A program made the translations under genes and the position numbers. The notes beneath the pieces were generated by a model. The model ran no database searches and was not told where the DNA came from. It worked only from the letters and a program-made list of their open reading frames with translations. Below, one piece after another: positions 27,247-36,272 of a DNA stretch of 64,000 nt; the first letter of the stretch is position 1, and every line of letters begins with the position of its first letter. Source of the stretch: Bacteroidales bacterium (GTDB lineage Bacteria > Bacteroidota > Bacteroidia > Bacteroidales > JAIOZK01); assembly GCA_021738625.1 (NCBI GenBank), contig JAIPBS010000012.1, forward strand, positions 1 through 64,000, read 5' to 3'.

Positions 27247-27744
27247 TTAGGGTTGTTCCGGACTTCTTTCAATCCGGATCCCGATATCTTCAATGCCTTG
27301 CAAATATTCACCTTCCTTCAGGGCTGATTTTCGCATGCCCTGTTCAATGGCAAAGATGTATTTTCCTTCTGCCGGAAACCTGAAATTTTTTCTGAGCAGA
27401 ATCTCATTTTCCTTTATGCTTCCCATGCCTTTCCCGATCCATTCTCCCTGTTTGTCGGCCAGGATTAGTTCGATGGTATCGTGCACGGTTTGCCCACCCG
27501 GATAGCTGGTATGTAAAAACAGGTAAATATTCCTGTACCTGTAATTTTTATTGTGCCGGAGGTTGATGTAGAAATCATGCAAACGGCTGCTGTCATTTAC
27601 TTCCACTTCAAAAACTGCTGTGTCGAAACGGCTCCAGGAACCCTCACGGGATTTTGAGCCTACAAACACGGTTTGGTCGTTACAGGCGCTTAAAGCCATT
27701 GCAATCAGGGCAATCCAGATGTAAAGCGTTGGTTTCTTGTTCAT
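27247..27744 (-). CDS. gldH: gliding motility lipoprotein GldH
   Basis: 165 residues. Signal peptide with lipobox LSAC (Cys21), then a compact beta-rich domain with the family pattern NKNYRYRNIYLFL, YPGGQTVHDTIELILAD, GEWIGKGMGSI and the ending GIEDIGIRIE. GldH is an essential lipoprotein of Bacteroidota gliding and type IX secretion in Flavobacterium, and is also found in non-gliding relatives. It lies between ricT and the PBP1A gene. Confidence 0.88.
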   Translation of the reverse strand: MNKKPTLYIWIALIAMALSACNDQTVFVGSKSREGSWSRFDTAVFEVEVNDSSRLHDFYINLRHNKNYRYRNIYLFLHTSYPGGQTVHDTIELILADKQGEWIGKGMGSIKENEILLRKNFRFPAEGKYIFAIEQGMRKSALKEGEYLQGIEDIGIRIERSPEQP

Positions 27745-27806
27745 TTTAATTTCGGCCTAAGCTATAAAGGTAAAATCTGATAAAATATTGTCGGACTCAT
27801 AAAATC

Positions 27807-28952
27807 TTAATCAAATCGGTCGAGATCGCCCATATCCATATCATTATCGTATTCGGATTTTTGTTCCTTGCTCAATGCGAAATCTTCAAGTTTCTCGGGC
27901 TTCTTTCCTTTTTTGTTCATTTTAATGATTTGCTTCACTTTATCTATGGGTATTGCCATCAGACTCGATTCATCGTTGACATAGCTGTACCACATTAATT
28001 TTTTGAAAACATCGGATTTTTGATATCCGGCTTCTCCATTTTTGGTGTTCAATCTAACATCGGTATCCGGAAATGCTTTTAGTGCGTCAATATAGGTTGG
28101 ATACTCATAATTGAGACAGCATTTGAGTTTACCACATTGCCCTGCCAGCTTTTGGGGGTTAAGGGTAAGTTGCTGTGTGCGGGCGGCCTGGGTTGTGACC
28201 GATTTGAAATCACACATCCAGGTTGCGCAGCAAAGCTCCCTGCCGCATGAGCCGATGCCGCCGATCCGGCTGGCTTCCTGCCGGGCTCCGATCTGCCGCA
28301 TTTCTATCCGCACCCTAAATTTCTCGGCAAGCACTTTGATCAGCTCCCGAAAGTCAACACGCTCATCGGCCGTATAATAAAATATGGCTTTGGTATCGTC
28401 GCCCTGGTATTCCACATCGTTGATCTTCATGTCGAGCTTGTGGTCATGGGCAATTTCTCTGCTTTTGAGTTTTGTAGATTCCTCCTTTTCAACGGCTTTT
28501 ACCCATTTCTGGATATCGCTCAGACGGGCTTTGCGATATACATGTTTCATGTTTTCAGATTCGGGATGTACTTTTTTCCGTTTCATTTGAACCCTGACCA
28601 GTTCACCGGTCATCGAAACGATGCCGATATCGTGGCCGGGGTTGGATTCCACGGCCACGATTTCTCCCTCTTCCAATTCATAGTCGGTGTTAAATCTGAA
28701 AAACTCCTTTCTGGAATTTTTAAACCGGACCTCCACAAACGGAAATTTATTCCGGTTGTCGGGTGGGTGGATGTTTTTTAACCAGTCGAAGTTGTCGTAT
28801 TTGCAACAACGTCCCTGGTATATTTGGTCGGTTGTGGTTTCCGGGTCGGGGGGACGCGTGCAGCCCCTGGATAAATAAGACGCGCACAGGTCGGATTGAT
28901 CTTGTGTTTGTGGCTCTTTAACTTCTATATTGTTTTCTTCGTTGTGGTCCAT
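27807..28952 (-). CDS. ricT: PSP1/RicT-family protein
   Basis: 381 residues from the ATG at 28952; an in-frame GTG 5 codons upstream is the alternative. The central PSP1 C-terminal domain is recognisable by its cysteines: SCGRELCCATWMCDF and QCGKLKCCLNYEYPTY. In Bacillus, RicT works with RicA and RicF, binds Fe-S clusters and promotes RNA processing by RNase Y. In Bacteroidota the protein is single and its role is less clear. An N-terminal extension has more Cys residues (CTRPPDPE, GRCCKYDNFDW). The C-terminal ~40 residues are acidic and Lys-rich. Confidence 0.88.
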   Translation of the reverse strand: MDHNEENNIEVKEPQTQDQSDLCASYLSRGCTRPPDPETTTDQIYQGRCCKYDNFDWLKNIHPPDNRNKFPFVEVRFKNSRKEFFRFNTDYELEEGEIVAVESNPGHDIGIVSMTGELVRVQMKRKKVHPESENMKHVYRKARLSDIQKWVKAVEKEESTKLKSREIAHDHKLDMKINDVEYQGDDTKAIFYYTADERVDFRELIKVLAEKFRVRIEMRQIGARQEASRIGGIGSCGRELCCATWMCDFKSVTTQAARTQQLTLNPQKLAGQCGKLKCCLNYEYPTYIDALKAFPDTDVRLNTKNGEAGYQKSDVFKKLMWYSYVNDESSLMAIPIDKVKQIIKMNKKGKKPEKLEDFALSKEQKSEYDNDMDMGDLDRFD

Positions 28953-29029
28953 ATTGAAATCATTCACTTCAGTTCAACAAACGAAAAACAAAACTTTGTA
29001 TTCTGTTTGTCTGATTTTTCAATGCAAAA

Positions 29030-29037
29030 CAAAAGTA
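29030..29037 (-). promoter_or_regulatory. candidate -7 box (TACTTTTG on the minus strand)
   Basis: TAnnTTTG match about 80 bp before the ricT ATG, downstream of the holB terminator hairpin. This suggests ricT-gldH-mrcA have their own promoter. Confidence 0.35.
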
Positions 29038-29067
29038 CATGATTTTTTTTATGTGTTGATAAAACAT

Positions 29068-29098
29068 CCGAAGGAGCGGGGGGAACCCCGCTCCGCCT
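29068..29098 (-). terminator. terminator hairpin after holB
   Basis: Perfect 9-bp stem GGAGCGGGG (29073-29081) / CCCCGCTCC (29086-29094) with a 4-nt loop, placed 37 bp past the holB stop. On the minus strand it is followed by TTCGGATGTTTTAT, so the T-run is weak. Separates holB from ricT. Confidence 0.5.
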
Positions 29099-29130
29099 CA
29101 GGTGGATTCAAACAAACAACATGAGGAAAT

Positions 29131-30270
29131 TCATTTTTTGACCATCCTGAGAAGCAGGCTTATCTTTAAAGATAAATCCATAAAAAGAATGGAAGGGTTG
29201 GCATTGCGTTCGATGTGCCGAATGCCTGTATTCAGTTCCTGGTAAAAGTCGAAGCCGTTGGCAGGATTTACGTAAGGCACAAACCTTTTCATAAAAGTCG
29301 CTTCCTGTTCATTCATCGGGACAAGATTTTTTAAGTGCATATTCAACAGTATACTGTTCCGGCTGATGCGCATGGCAAAGCCGAGGAAGGCTTTTTGTCG
29401 TTCCCTGCCGATCTTGCTGATTTCAGAAACGAAGTTGTTGATATCGGGTATCTTAAATGAGAAACACAACCGCATCCAGTTTACGAATCGCTCGAAGTGC
29501 TCTTGCTCGTCGCCGTTGGATTGGGCCATTTCCAGGGCTTCCACAAAATTGCCTTCCGCCAGCATAGCAATCTTTGCCGATTCAGCCTGATCCATTACGG
29601 ATATGACGGCCAGTCCGTTTCTAATGTCTTCTTCCTTGAGTTTTGGGATCTTTACAATCTGGGTTCTGGACCGGATGGTGTTGATGATCTGATCCTGGTT
29701 TTCTGAGATCAGGATGAAGAGTGTTTTATCGGGCGGCTCCTCCAGTATTTTCAGGATTTTGGGAGCGGCGGAGTAATAAAGCTTTTCGGCCATCCAGATG
29801 ATCATCACCTTGTATTCCGATTCGTAGCTTTTATAGGAAAGGGTTTTGATGATTTCGTTACAGTCTTCCGCATTGATGATGGCCTGCTTGTTTTCTATCC
29901 CGATCTTTTCGTACCATCTGTTAAGATTGAAATAAGATTGGGAATCCAGCAACAATTCTCTCCATTCGGTTGCGAAATCTTTACTCCGGGGTTTTTCTTT
30001 GATCCTTTTTGTGCGGGCCACCGGATAAACAAAATGCAGGTCGGGATGGGAGATTTTGTTGTATTTGACACAGGAAGGACAGGTTCCGCAAGCGTCCTCA
30101 GCCGTTCTGTTTTTGCAGTTGATATATTGTGCATAGGCGATGGCCAGTGCCAGCTTGCCCGATCCCTCGGGACCCAGGAACAACTGGGCGTGGCTCACGC
30201 GGTTGTCCTGCACGGTTTGCCTGAGCCGGGCTTTAACTGATTCCTGTCCGATGATCTCACTGAATAGCAT
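29131..30270 (-). CDS. holB: DNA polymerase III, delta' subunit
   Basis: 379 residues from the ATG at 30270, preferred over a TTG 4 codons upstream. AAA+ clamp-loader subunit: FSEIIGQESVKARLRQT at the start, GPEGSGKLALA phosphate loop, a zinc-binding cysteine group (CGTCPSC preceded by INCKNR), KILEEPPDKTLFILIS and the RSRTQIV sensor/arginine region. The C-terminal third is divergent, as usual in this phylum. It begins the holB-ricT-gldH-mrcA stretch. Confidence 0.9.
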   Translation of the reverse strand: MLFSEIIGQESVKARLRQTVQDNRVSHAQLFLGPEGSGKLALAIAYAQYINCKNRTAEDACGTCPSCVKYNKISHPDLHFVYPVARTKRIKEKPRSKDFATEWRELLLDSQSYFNLNRWYEKIGIENKQAIINAEDCNEIIKTLSYKSYESEYKVMIIWMAEKLYYSAAPKILKILEEPPDKTLFILISENQDQIINTIRSRTQIVKIPKLKEEDIRNGLAVISVMDQAESAKIAMLAEGNFVEALEMAQSNGDEQEHFERFVNWMRLCFSFKIPDINNFVSEISKIGRERQKAFLGFAMRISRNSILLNMHLKNLVPMNEQEATFMKRFVPYVNPANGFDFYQELNTGIRHIERNANPSILFMDLSLKISLLLRMVKK

Positions 30271-30339
30271 AATTTTTTTCAAAAATAGACAAGATTATTT
30301 GAAGAGGATTGCCCGCTAAGGATTTTTCCTGAAGAAAAA

Positions 30340-31350
30340 CTAAAGGGTCATGCTGGTGGCGGCCCAGGACAATCCAACCCCAAACCCTGCCAGTATCAAT
30401 TTGTCGCCTTTTTTTATCAATCCCTTTTCCATGGCTTCCTTCAGAGCGATCGGTATGGTTGACTGCACGGTGTTGCCCTGGTTTTTAAGGCAGAAAAGTT
30501 CCTGATCGTTCCTGACGGATAATTTTTTGAAAATGGTTTCCAGGATGATGCGGTTGGCCTGGTGCAACACAAATAATTTGACATTCTCCTGCAGAATATT
30601 ATTTTTTTCCAGGGTGTCGCGTATCATTTTGGGCGCACGGCTAGCCGAAAAGGTAAACACTTCCGAACCGTTCATAAAAAAGCAACCGTCGTTCCTGATA
30701 TTACCGAAAGCATCTTTGTAATCCTCAGAGATTGTTTCAGGATAAAGATGCCTTGCTCCGCCGTGCCGGATGATGATGGTATCGTACTTTCCGCCGTCGG
30801 TGCCAAAAACAAAATTCCCAAGCAATCCTTCGTCTTCACTCTCTGAAATCAATGTGGCTGCCGCCCCGTCGCCAAAGATGGCCAGATTGCTCTTGTCTTT
30901 GGGATGGATTTTTTTTGATATGGTTTCGGCGGTAAGCAGCAAAACATTTTTGGCCTGCCCCGATTCGATCAGCCCTTTGGCCTGTGCCAGCCCGTGTATA
31001 TAGGCCGTACATCCCTGGTTGAAATCATAGGTGCCTGTATCGTTCGAGAGCCTCAGGCGATGCTGCAAGATACATGAAGTGGGTGGGGTGAAATAATCCG
31101 CGATGCTGCTGCAATAGATCAGAAAATCAATCTCTGAGCGGTCGATATTATATTCATCAAAAAGCTTTTCTGCACTTTGAAAGGCCAGGTCGGAAGCCGT
31201 TTCATCAGGAGCAGCAACATGCCGGCGGTAAACACCCGTCAGGCGGGTAAGGTCTTCCATCCTGACATTAGGAAATTGCCGGGAAAGTTCCTCATTGGTG
31301 ATCACTTTTTCGGGCAAATGATATGTGATGGCTTTGATGCCTGCTTTCAT
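30340..31350 (-). CDS. 3-oxoacyl-ACP synthase III family protein (KAS III)
   Basis: 336 residues. Thiolase-fold condensing enzyme with the complete FabH triad: Cys114 in NQGCTAYIHG, His263 in LHQANRII and Asn293 in NQGNTVQST. It ends with the typical GFGVGLSWAATSM. It could be the housekeeping FabH that starts fatty-acid synthesis, or a specialised paralogue; a second KAS III lies at 55832-56890. It starts 2 bp after the TMTC-like membrane gene, so the two are co-transcribed, which is unusual for a plain fabH. Confidence 0.88.
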   Translation of the reverse strand: MKAGIKAITYHLPEKVITNEELSRQFPNVRMEDLTRLTGVYRRHVAAPDETASDLAFQSAEKLFDEYNIDRSEIDFLIYCSSIADYFTPPTSCILQHRLRLSNDTGTYDFNQGCTAYIHGLAQAKGLIESGQAKNVLLLTAETISKKIHPKDKSNLAIFGDGAAATLISESEDEGLLGNFVFGTDGGKYDTIIIRHGGARHLYPETISEDYKDAFGNIRNDGCFFMNGSEVFTFSASRAPKMIRDTLEKNNILQENVKLFVLHQANRIILETIFKKLSVRNDQELFCLKNQGNTVQSTIPIALKEAMEKGLIKKGDKLILAGFGVGLSWAATSMTL

Positions 31351-31352
31351 CG

Positions 31353-33416
31353 CTACTCGTTTAAAGAAGGGTTAAATTGCTGGGTCTCCTGCTGGGTGTT
31401 GATATAGAATTTGCTGGCACTCTTCCAGTCGCGCTTATTTCTAAAATATTCAAACATCATCCGGTTCATCGACTGGTAGCCGCCCACCTGCATGGCTTTT
31501 TGAAGATACTGCCTGGCTTTTTTCTCCTCTCCGAGGACCAGGTAATACCTGCCTTCGTTGATCCAGGGGATGGGTGAGTTGGGATAAGCCCGTTTCATTC
31601 TTTCATTCAGCCGGTTGGCCGTTTCATATTCTTCGATCATGTAATAAATATCGGTTGCTGCCGCGATCGAACGGATATCCGCCGGGTTCAGCCGGTGGCT
31701 TTCGTTGAGATAATAAAAGGCACTGTCATATTTTTCAACACGCTCGTAGGTTTTCCCCAGGTAATAATTGGCCAGTATGCATTGCTTGAGCGAGTCGGAG
31801 GGGCAAAGACGGAGCGCCCTGTGGAAATAGTTTACTGCAGTATCGTAGTTTTTAAGGTATTCGGTGTGAATAAATCCCAGGTTATACCATGAAGAATAAT
31901 GCCCGGGATAAATCTCAAGGGCTTTCTCCCAGTGCTTTTTCGCTTTTTTGATCTGCGGCATCTGCATCTTGGTCACATTGATGCGCTCGCTGGCAATGAG
32001 CCGGTTGATCTGGCTCATGATGTTGGTGGCCAGCATGTCGTGGGCTTTCACTGATCTGTCCAGATATTGAACATCATGCAGGTAGAGGTCGTATTCCGTG
32101 CGCCAGTCCTTGTTCCTGTCGATGGTCAGCACGGTATAAGGGATCAGTATCAGAATGACCAGGGCTACGGGTTTCAGCGGAAACCCGGTTGTTGTCTTTT
32201 CTTCCGGCGCCAGTTTGGTTTTAAATAATTTAAAAATAAACCAGGCCAGGGCGATCGCAAAAGCCAGCGATGGCAGGTACAGGAAACGGTCGCCTATAAT
32301 ACCGGGAACAGGCATCACGATGTTGGTGAACATGGCGATGGTGATCAGATAGTAAAGGACCGTGAAGGAGAGAATATGTTTTTCTTTGAATTTCTTAATG
32401 GCAAAAACAAATAATCCCAGATGCAACAGCAGGGAAAAGATCACCCAGCCGCTTGCAAAAGTTTGAACGGCAATGGTATCATAACCGTAATAATAGGCCA
32501 TGGGCCAGGGGTAGATCAGTTTTTTCAAATAGATCAGTAAGATATACAAACCGGTGGCCACCCGGTTGAAGAAGCCTTCTTCCACCAATGGGTTTTCCAT
32601 AAACTCGACCGGTCTGGAAAATCCCAGCAATAGCAGCGGGATCACCGCCGCCATTAGGGCCAGCAAAAACACGGCGGAGGAAAACCACAACAAGCGCTTT
32701 GTTTTGATCTCCGTGAAAAAATAGAGCGCCAAAGGAAATATCAGCAGGAAGGCAAGGGCTGTGGTTTTTGACAACAAGGCAAGTATATAAAACAAGATGC
32801 CGAACAACAGGTATTTGACTTTATCCCTGTTGGCCCAGTGGATGAACTGATTGAGTGCAAGCAGGCTGAAAAGCAGGTTCAGGATTTCATCCCGGTTCTT
32901 CAGGCTGGCCACCACTTCGGTATGCATGGGGTGGGCCATAAATAACAAAGTGACAAGAAAGGGAAAGAAAGGATGGAACCTTTTAAACAACTTTTTCAAT
33001 ACAACAAACAGCGCCAGTATGCTGAACATATAAAGCAGCACATTGATCAGGTGGCTGATATAGGGAAGCTCTTCCATGTGGCCGAACAGCTCGTTGTCGA
33101 TGGCGAAGCTGGCCCGCACGATGGGGCGGTAACCATAGCTTCTTCCTGATTCTTCCGCATAAAGGGTAGTGAAAATTTCCGGGATGCCTTCGATGCCCTT
33201 GGCGATGATCATATTGTGTTTGGTTTCCTGATAAGGAACCGGGGTAACATGATAATCGTCCAGACTGTACCAGTTGAAAACGGTGTTGCCGTATAAAATA
33301 AAACTGAATATAATAATGATCAGGATAAACCAGCGGTTTCTGATCTTTTGGGTTTTATCGGCCAGTGTGGCCTGCATTTTCCCGGGTTTGATATTTTTTG
33401 CTCGGGTGCTTTTCAT
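31353..33416 (-). CDS. membrane protein with C-terminal TPR repeats (TMTC-like)
   Basis: 687 residues. About ten membrane helices in the first 430 residues, with an early loop WYSLDDYHVT that resembles the acidic motif of GT-C enzymes and the stretch AHPMHTEVVASLKNRDEIL typical of TMTC/DUF1736 proteins. Four to five TPR-like repeats follow from about residue 490 (for example HYSSWYNLGFIHTEYLKNYD, SAFYYLNESHRLNPAD). In eukaryotes TMTC proteins are O-mannosyltransferases; the bacterial activity is unproven. The next gene is a KAS III, 2 bp away. Confidence 0.78.
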   Translation of the reverse strand: MKSTRAKNIKPGKMQATLADKTQKIRNRWFILIIIIFSFILYGNTVFNWYSLDDYHVTPVPYQETKHNMIIAKGIEGIPEIFTTLYAEESGRSYGYRPIVRASFAIDNELFGHMEELPYISHLINVLLYMFSILALFVVLKKLFKRFHPFFPFLVTLLFMAHPMHTEVVASLKNRDEILNLLFSLLALNQFIHWANRDKVKYLLFGILFYILALLSKTTALAFLLIFPLALYFFTEIKTKRLLWFSSAVFLLALMAAVIPLLLLGFSRPVEFMENPLVEEGFFNRVATGLYILLIYLKKLIYPWPMAYYYGYDTIAVQTFASGWVIFSLLLHLGLFVFAIKKFKEKHILSFTVLYYLITIAMFTNIVMPVPGIIGDRFLYLPSLAFAIALAWFIFKLFKTKLAPEEKTTTGFPLKPVALVILILIPYTVLTIDRNKDWRTEYDLYLHDVQYLDRSVKAHDMLATNIMSQINRLIASERINVTKMQMPQIKKAKKHWEKALEIYPGHYSSWYNLGFIHTEYLKNYDTAVNYFHRALRLCPSDSLKQCILANYYLGKTYERVEKYDSAFYYLNESHRLNPADIRSIAAATDIYYMIEEYETANRLNERMKRAYPNSPIPWINEGRYYLVLGEEKKARQYLQKAMQVGGYQSMNRMMFEYFRNKRDWKSASKFYINTQQETQQFNPSLNE

Positions 33417-33480
33417 AATTCATTTAAAACGACAAATGTATCAAATTATTGACAGAAATGTCCTGCTGAAAACGGCCGGA

Positions 33481-33972
33481 TTATTTATGCCATCTCTTGC
33501 GGTGTCCACGGCAATCAAAATGCACCATCTGCCTGGTGAACTTCCAGTCCTGGTTTTTGTAGGTGCCGATACCGCCATTGTCTTTCACGATTTTGCGGTC
33601 AAGGATTTGATAAACAATATCCACATCCTTTCCGTCGATGTTGCCGTCATTGTTCACATCCAGAACCAGGATGTCGATGGCTTTGCCTTCAAGATGGGTG
33701 CTCTTCTTAACGGCGCTTCCGTATTTTGCCAGGAAATTATTGATGAGTTCGAAACGTTTTCCGCAAAGCACAAAAAAGGCGGTCTCATATCCCTGCTTCT
33801 CCACTTCTTCCTTCAGTTCTGTATAATAGCTTTTTGCCTGCTCATCCATCCAAAGCAACGAATTGCAATAAACAAAAAAGAAAACCACCGCAAGCAAAAT
33901 AATTGCTGCAAGTACAATTCCGGCTCGCTTCAGGATTTTGCGGCCTTTAACTTTTTTACCAGACATTGGCAT
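33481..33972 (-). CDS. membrane-anchored M15-like peptidase domain with an EF-hand-type loop
   Basis: 163 residues; ATG at 33972 or 33966. A basic N-terminus and one membrane helix (about 14-36) precede an extracytoplasmic domain. STHLEGKAID (91-100) matches the M15 zinc motif S-x-H-x-x-G-x-A-x-D, with ligands His93 and Asp100, and MVHFDCRGHRKRW (149-161) supplies the third ligand, His151. M15 enzymes are D-Ala-D-Ala or L-Ala-D-Glu peptidases of the cell wall. Between the ligands, DVNNDGNIDGKD (105-116) is a textbook EF-hand/dockerin-type calcium loop. The protein is small for a peptidase, so activity is uncertain. Confidence 0.68.
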   Translation of the reverse strand: MPMSGKKVKGRKILKRAGIVLAAIILLAVVFFFVYCNSLLWMDEQAKSYYTELKEEVEKQGYETAFFVLCGKRFELINNFLAKYGSAVKKSTHLEGKAIDILVLDVNNDGNIDGKDVDIVYQILDRKIVKDNGGIGTYKNQDWKFTRQMVHFDCRGHRKRWHK

Positions 33973-33977
33973 ATGGA

Positions 33978-34775
33978 TTATTTATAACATATCTCAGCAA
34001 AGTTACGCAGGCTGACCAAACAGATCTGTTCGGCTTCGATGAAACCCATATGGCCGACATTCCCCAGCAGTTTGATGTCGCTGTGATCCGGGAGGCCGGC
34101 TTGCGAGAGGGCATTTTCAAAAGGGATCTTTTCATCTTTTTTCCCGATGATGAACTGGATGGGAAAAGCTGCATTGCGCAGCAGTTCACGATGGTCTCTG
34201 CGCTCCTTCATGCCGCGAAGGGCCGCAACAATGGCTTCGGCAGAAGTGTGTTTATGCCTTTCCCTTAAGGCGTCAATTTCATCCCTGAATTGTTCCGCAT
34301 TTTCTTTGGCAAAAAGGGTTGGGATAAAACTGTGGATGAAGTCTTTCCTGCCTTTTTTCACAATGTCGATGGTGCGTTCGCGATTTTCTTTAACTTCATC
34401 GTTATCTGCTGCGGCGTGGGAGTGGAAAAGGGAAATGCCTTTTGTCTTTTCAGGATATTTGTCGGCAAAGGCAAGTGCTACATATCCACCCATCGAATGT
34501 CCGCTGATCACACAGTTGTCGATCCGGTTTTCATCCAAAACCGCTCTGACAGCTTCGGCCATGAATTCCATGCTGTGGGTTTCGGCAAAAACATCGCTTT
34601 TCCCGAATCCGGGCAGGTCGATGCAAATCACCTTGAATTCGTCAGACAATGCCCCGCTGTATTTGTCCCAGATCAGACGGGATTCCAGAAATCCATGCAA
34701 CAGCACAAGGGCTTTGCCCTGCCCTGAAATGGTATAATGGATTTGTTTTCCTTTGAAGTCAATTGTTGCTTCCAT
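33978..34775 (-). CDS. alpha/beta hydrolase
   Basis: 265 residues from the ATG at 34775, preferred over a TTG 12 codons upstream. Alpha/beta hydrolase with oxyanion loop LLHGFLESRLIW, nucleophile elbow GHSMGGYVAL (Ser94) and the late catalytic His in GNVGHMGFIEA. It resembles small-molecule esterases and hydrolases of the MhpC/YbfF kind; the substrate cannot be read from sequence. It is 5 bp upstream of the M15-like gene. A terminator separates it from the aminopeptidase gene upstream. Confidence 0.87.
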   Translation of the reverse strand: MEATIDFKGKQIHYTISGQGKALVLLHGFLESRLIWDKYSGALSDEFKVICIDLPGFGKSDVFAETHSMEFMAEAVRAVLDENRIDNCVISGHSMGGYVALAFADKYPEKTKGISLFHSHAAADNDEVKENRERTIDIVKKGRKDFIHSFIPTLFAKENAEQFRDEIDALRERHKHTSAEAIVAALRGMKERRDHRELLRNAAFPIQFIIGKKDEKIPFENALSQAGLPDHSDIKLLGNVGHMGFIEAEQICLVSLRNFAEICYK

Positions 34776-34810
34776 GATGTTATGGTTTCGAACCAGATTT
34801 TTAAAGTGCA

Positions 34811-34850
34811 ATAAAAAAGCCCGCCGGCTGCATTGGCCCGCGGGCTTTAT
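34811..34850 (-). terminator. intrinsic terminator of the upstream aminopeptidase gene
   Basis: 9-bp stem AAAGCCCGC (34816-34824) / GCGGGCTTT (34840-34848) with a 15-nt loop. On the minus strand the stem ends in TTTTTTAT, a classic Rho-independent signal 19-58 bp past the stop of the gene at 34869. Confidence 0.75.
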
Positions 34851-34868
34851 AGATTTTCAAAAGATGAT

Positions 34869-36257
34869 TTATCCTTTGCAGGTCTCTTCAATTTCAGCCA
34901 CCGTTTTCGGGATGGGTTTGCCGAGCACCCTGTAACCGGTGTCTGTGATCAGCACGTCGTCTTCGATCCGGATGCCACCGAAATCCTTGTATTCTTCCGC
35001 TTTATCATAATTGATAAATTCGGTGAACCTGCCTTCTTTTTTCCAGAGGTCGATCAGGGCGGGGATAAAATAGCATCCCGGCTCAACGGTGAGCACAAAG
35101 CCGCTTTGCAGCTCGCGGCTCAGCCTGAGAAATGCCGTTCCGAACTGATCGCTGCGTTTGGTTTCTTCATCATACCCAACATAATCTTCGCCCAGTCCTT
35201 CCATATCATGCACATCCAGGCCCATCATATGTCCCAGTCCATGCGGCATAAACAAAGCGTGGGCGCCCTGGCGCACGGCTTCGGCCACGTCGCCTTTCAT
35301 GATGCCCAGGTCGCGCAGCCCGCTGGCCAGTATGTTGGCCGCCTGAAGGTGCACATCCCTGAACTTGATGCCCGGCTTGCAGGCTTCGATACATTCCATA
35401 TTGGCTTTCAGAACGATCTCGTAAATCTCTTTCTGCCTGCGGCTGAACTTTCCGCCCACAGGCGTGGTGCGTGTTATGTCGCTTGCATAATGCATAGGCG
35501 TTTCGGCTCCGGCATCGGTTACCATCATCCGTCCCTCTGCCAGGGTGTTGCCATGATAATGGTTGTGCAAGGTCTCGCCGTGTATGCTCAAAATGATCGG
35601 GAAGGAAACAGGTCCGCCTTTGGCAAGAGAAATGCCTTCGATGGTTCCGGCGATCTCCCGTTCAACCACGCCGGGTTTTGCCATTTTCATAGCGGTTGTA
35701 TGCATCTCCCAGGCAATATCCACAGCCTTTTCAATTTCTTCAATTTCGTATTTGTCTTTAATTGAACGCAATTTCACGACTGCTTTGATCAGCTCAACCG
35801 AAATATAGTCTTTTACCCTATCGGTATTCAAGCCAAGCAACTGCTTTAGCTGAAGGAAATGTTCTCCGCGGTAAGGTGGTAGGAAATGAACCTTACGGCC
35901 CTTTCCGATTTCCTTGTTCAGGAATTCTGCCAGCTTGTCCATGGGCAGGGTGTGTTCAACGCCCACTTTTTCGGCCCTTTCTTTCATGGTGGGCTGGGGT
36001 CCCATCCAGATGATGTCGTCCAGGCTCACATCATTGCCGAAAATAATATCCATGTCGTTGTCGATGTCGATCACACCGGCCAGGTTGTCGTGATCCAGTC
36101 CGAAGAAATACAGGTAACTGCTGTCCTGCCTGAAATGATACCCGTTGGCGGGATAGTTCATGGGAGCTTCGTTGTTGCCGATAAACAGGGCCAGTCCGGA
36201 GCCCATTTCATCTCTCAACCGGTTTCTTCTGTCGGTATATACTTCTTTGGGAAACAT
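34869..36257 (-). CDS. M24B aminopeptidase P family protein (first of two paralogues)
   Basis: 462-residue Xaa-Pro aminopeptidase-type metalloenzyme. N-terminal creatinase-like domain with YFFGLDHDNLAGVID. The pita-bread catalytic domain has all metal ligands: VTDAGAE and SDITRT (two Asp), HGLGHMMGLDVHD (His), VEPGCYF (Glu) and GIRIEDDVL (Glu). It carries an extra stretch between the His and Glu motifs (about residues 356-392). It is 15 bp downstream of a second M24B gene on the same strand. Confidence 0.92.
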   Translation of the reverse strand: MFPKEVYTDRRNRLRDEMGSGLALFIGNNEAPMNYPANGYHFRQDSSYLYFFGLDHDNLAGVIDIDNDMDIIFGNDVSLDDIIWMGPQPTMKERAEKVGVEHTLPMDKLAEFLNKEIGKGRKVHFLPPYRGEHFLQLKQLLGLNTDRVKDYISVELIKAVVKLRSIKDKYEIEEIEKAVDIAWEMHTTAMKMAKPGVVEREIAGTIEGISLAKGGPVSFPIILSIHGETLHNHYHGNTLAEGRMMVTDAGAETPMHYASDITRTTPVGGKFSRRQKEIYEIVLKANMECIEACKPGIKFRDVHLQAANILASGLRDLGIMKGDVAEAVRQGAHALFMPHGLGHMMGLDVHDMEGLGEDYVGYDEETKRSDQFGTAFLRLSRELQSGFVLTVEPGCYFIPALIDLWKKEGRFTEFINYDKAEEYKDFGGIRIEDDVLITDTGYRVLGKPIPKTVAEIEETCKG

Positions 36258-36272
36258 AATATATTGTTTTGT

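Noticed and set aside
34833-35765. 310-codon plus-strand reading frame
   Set aside because: Antisense to an intact M24 aminopeptidase; no recognisable domain.
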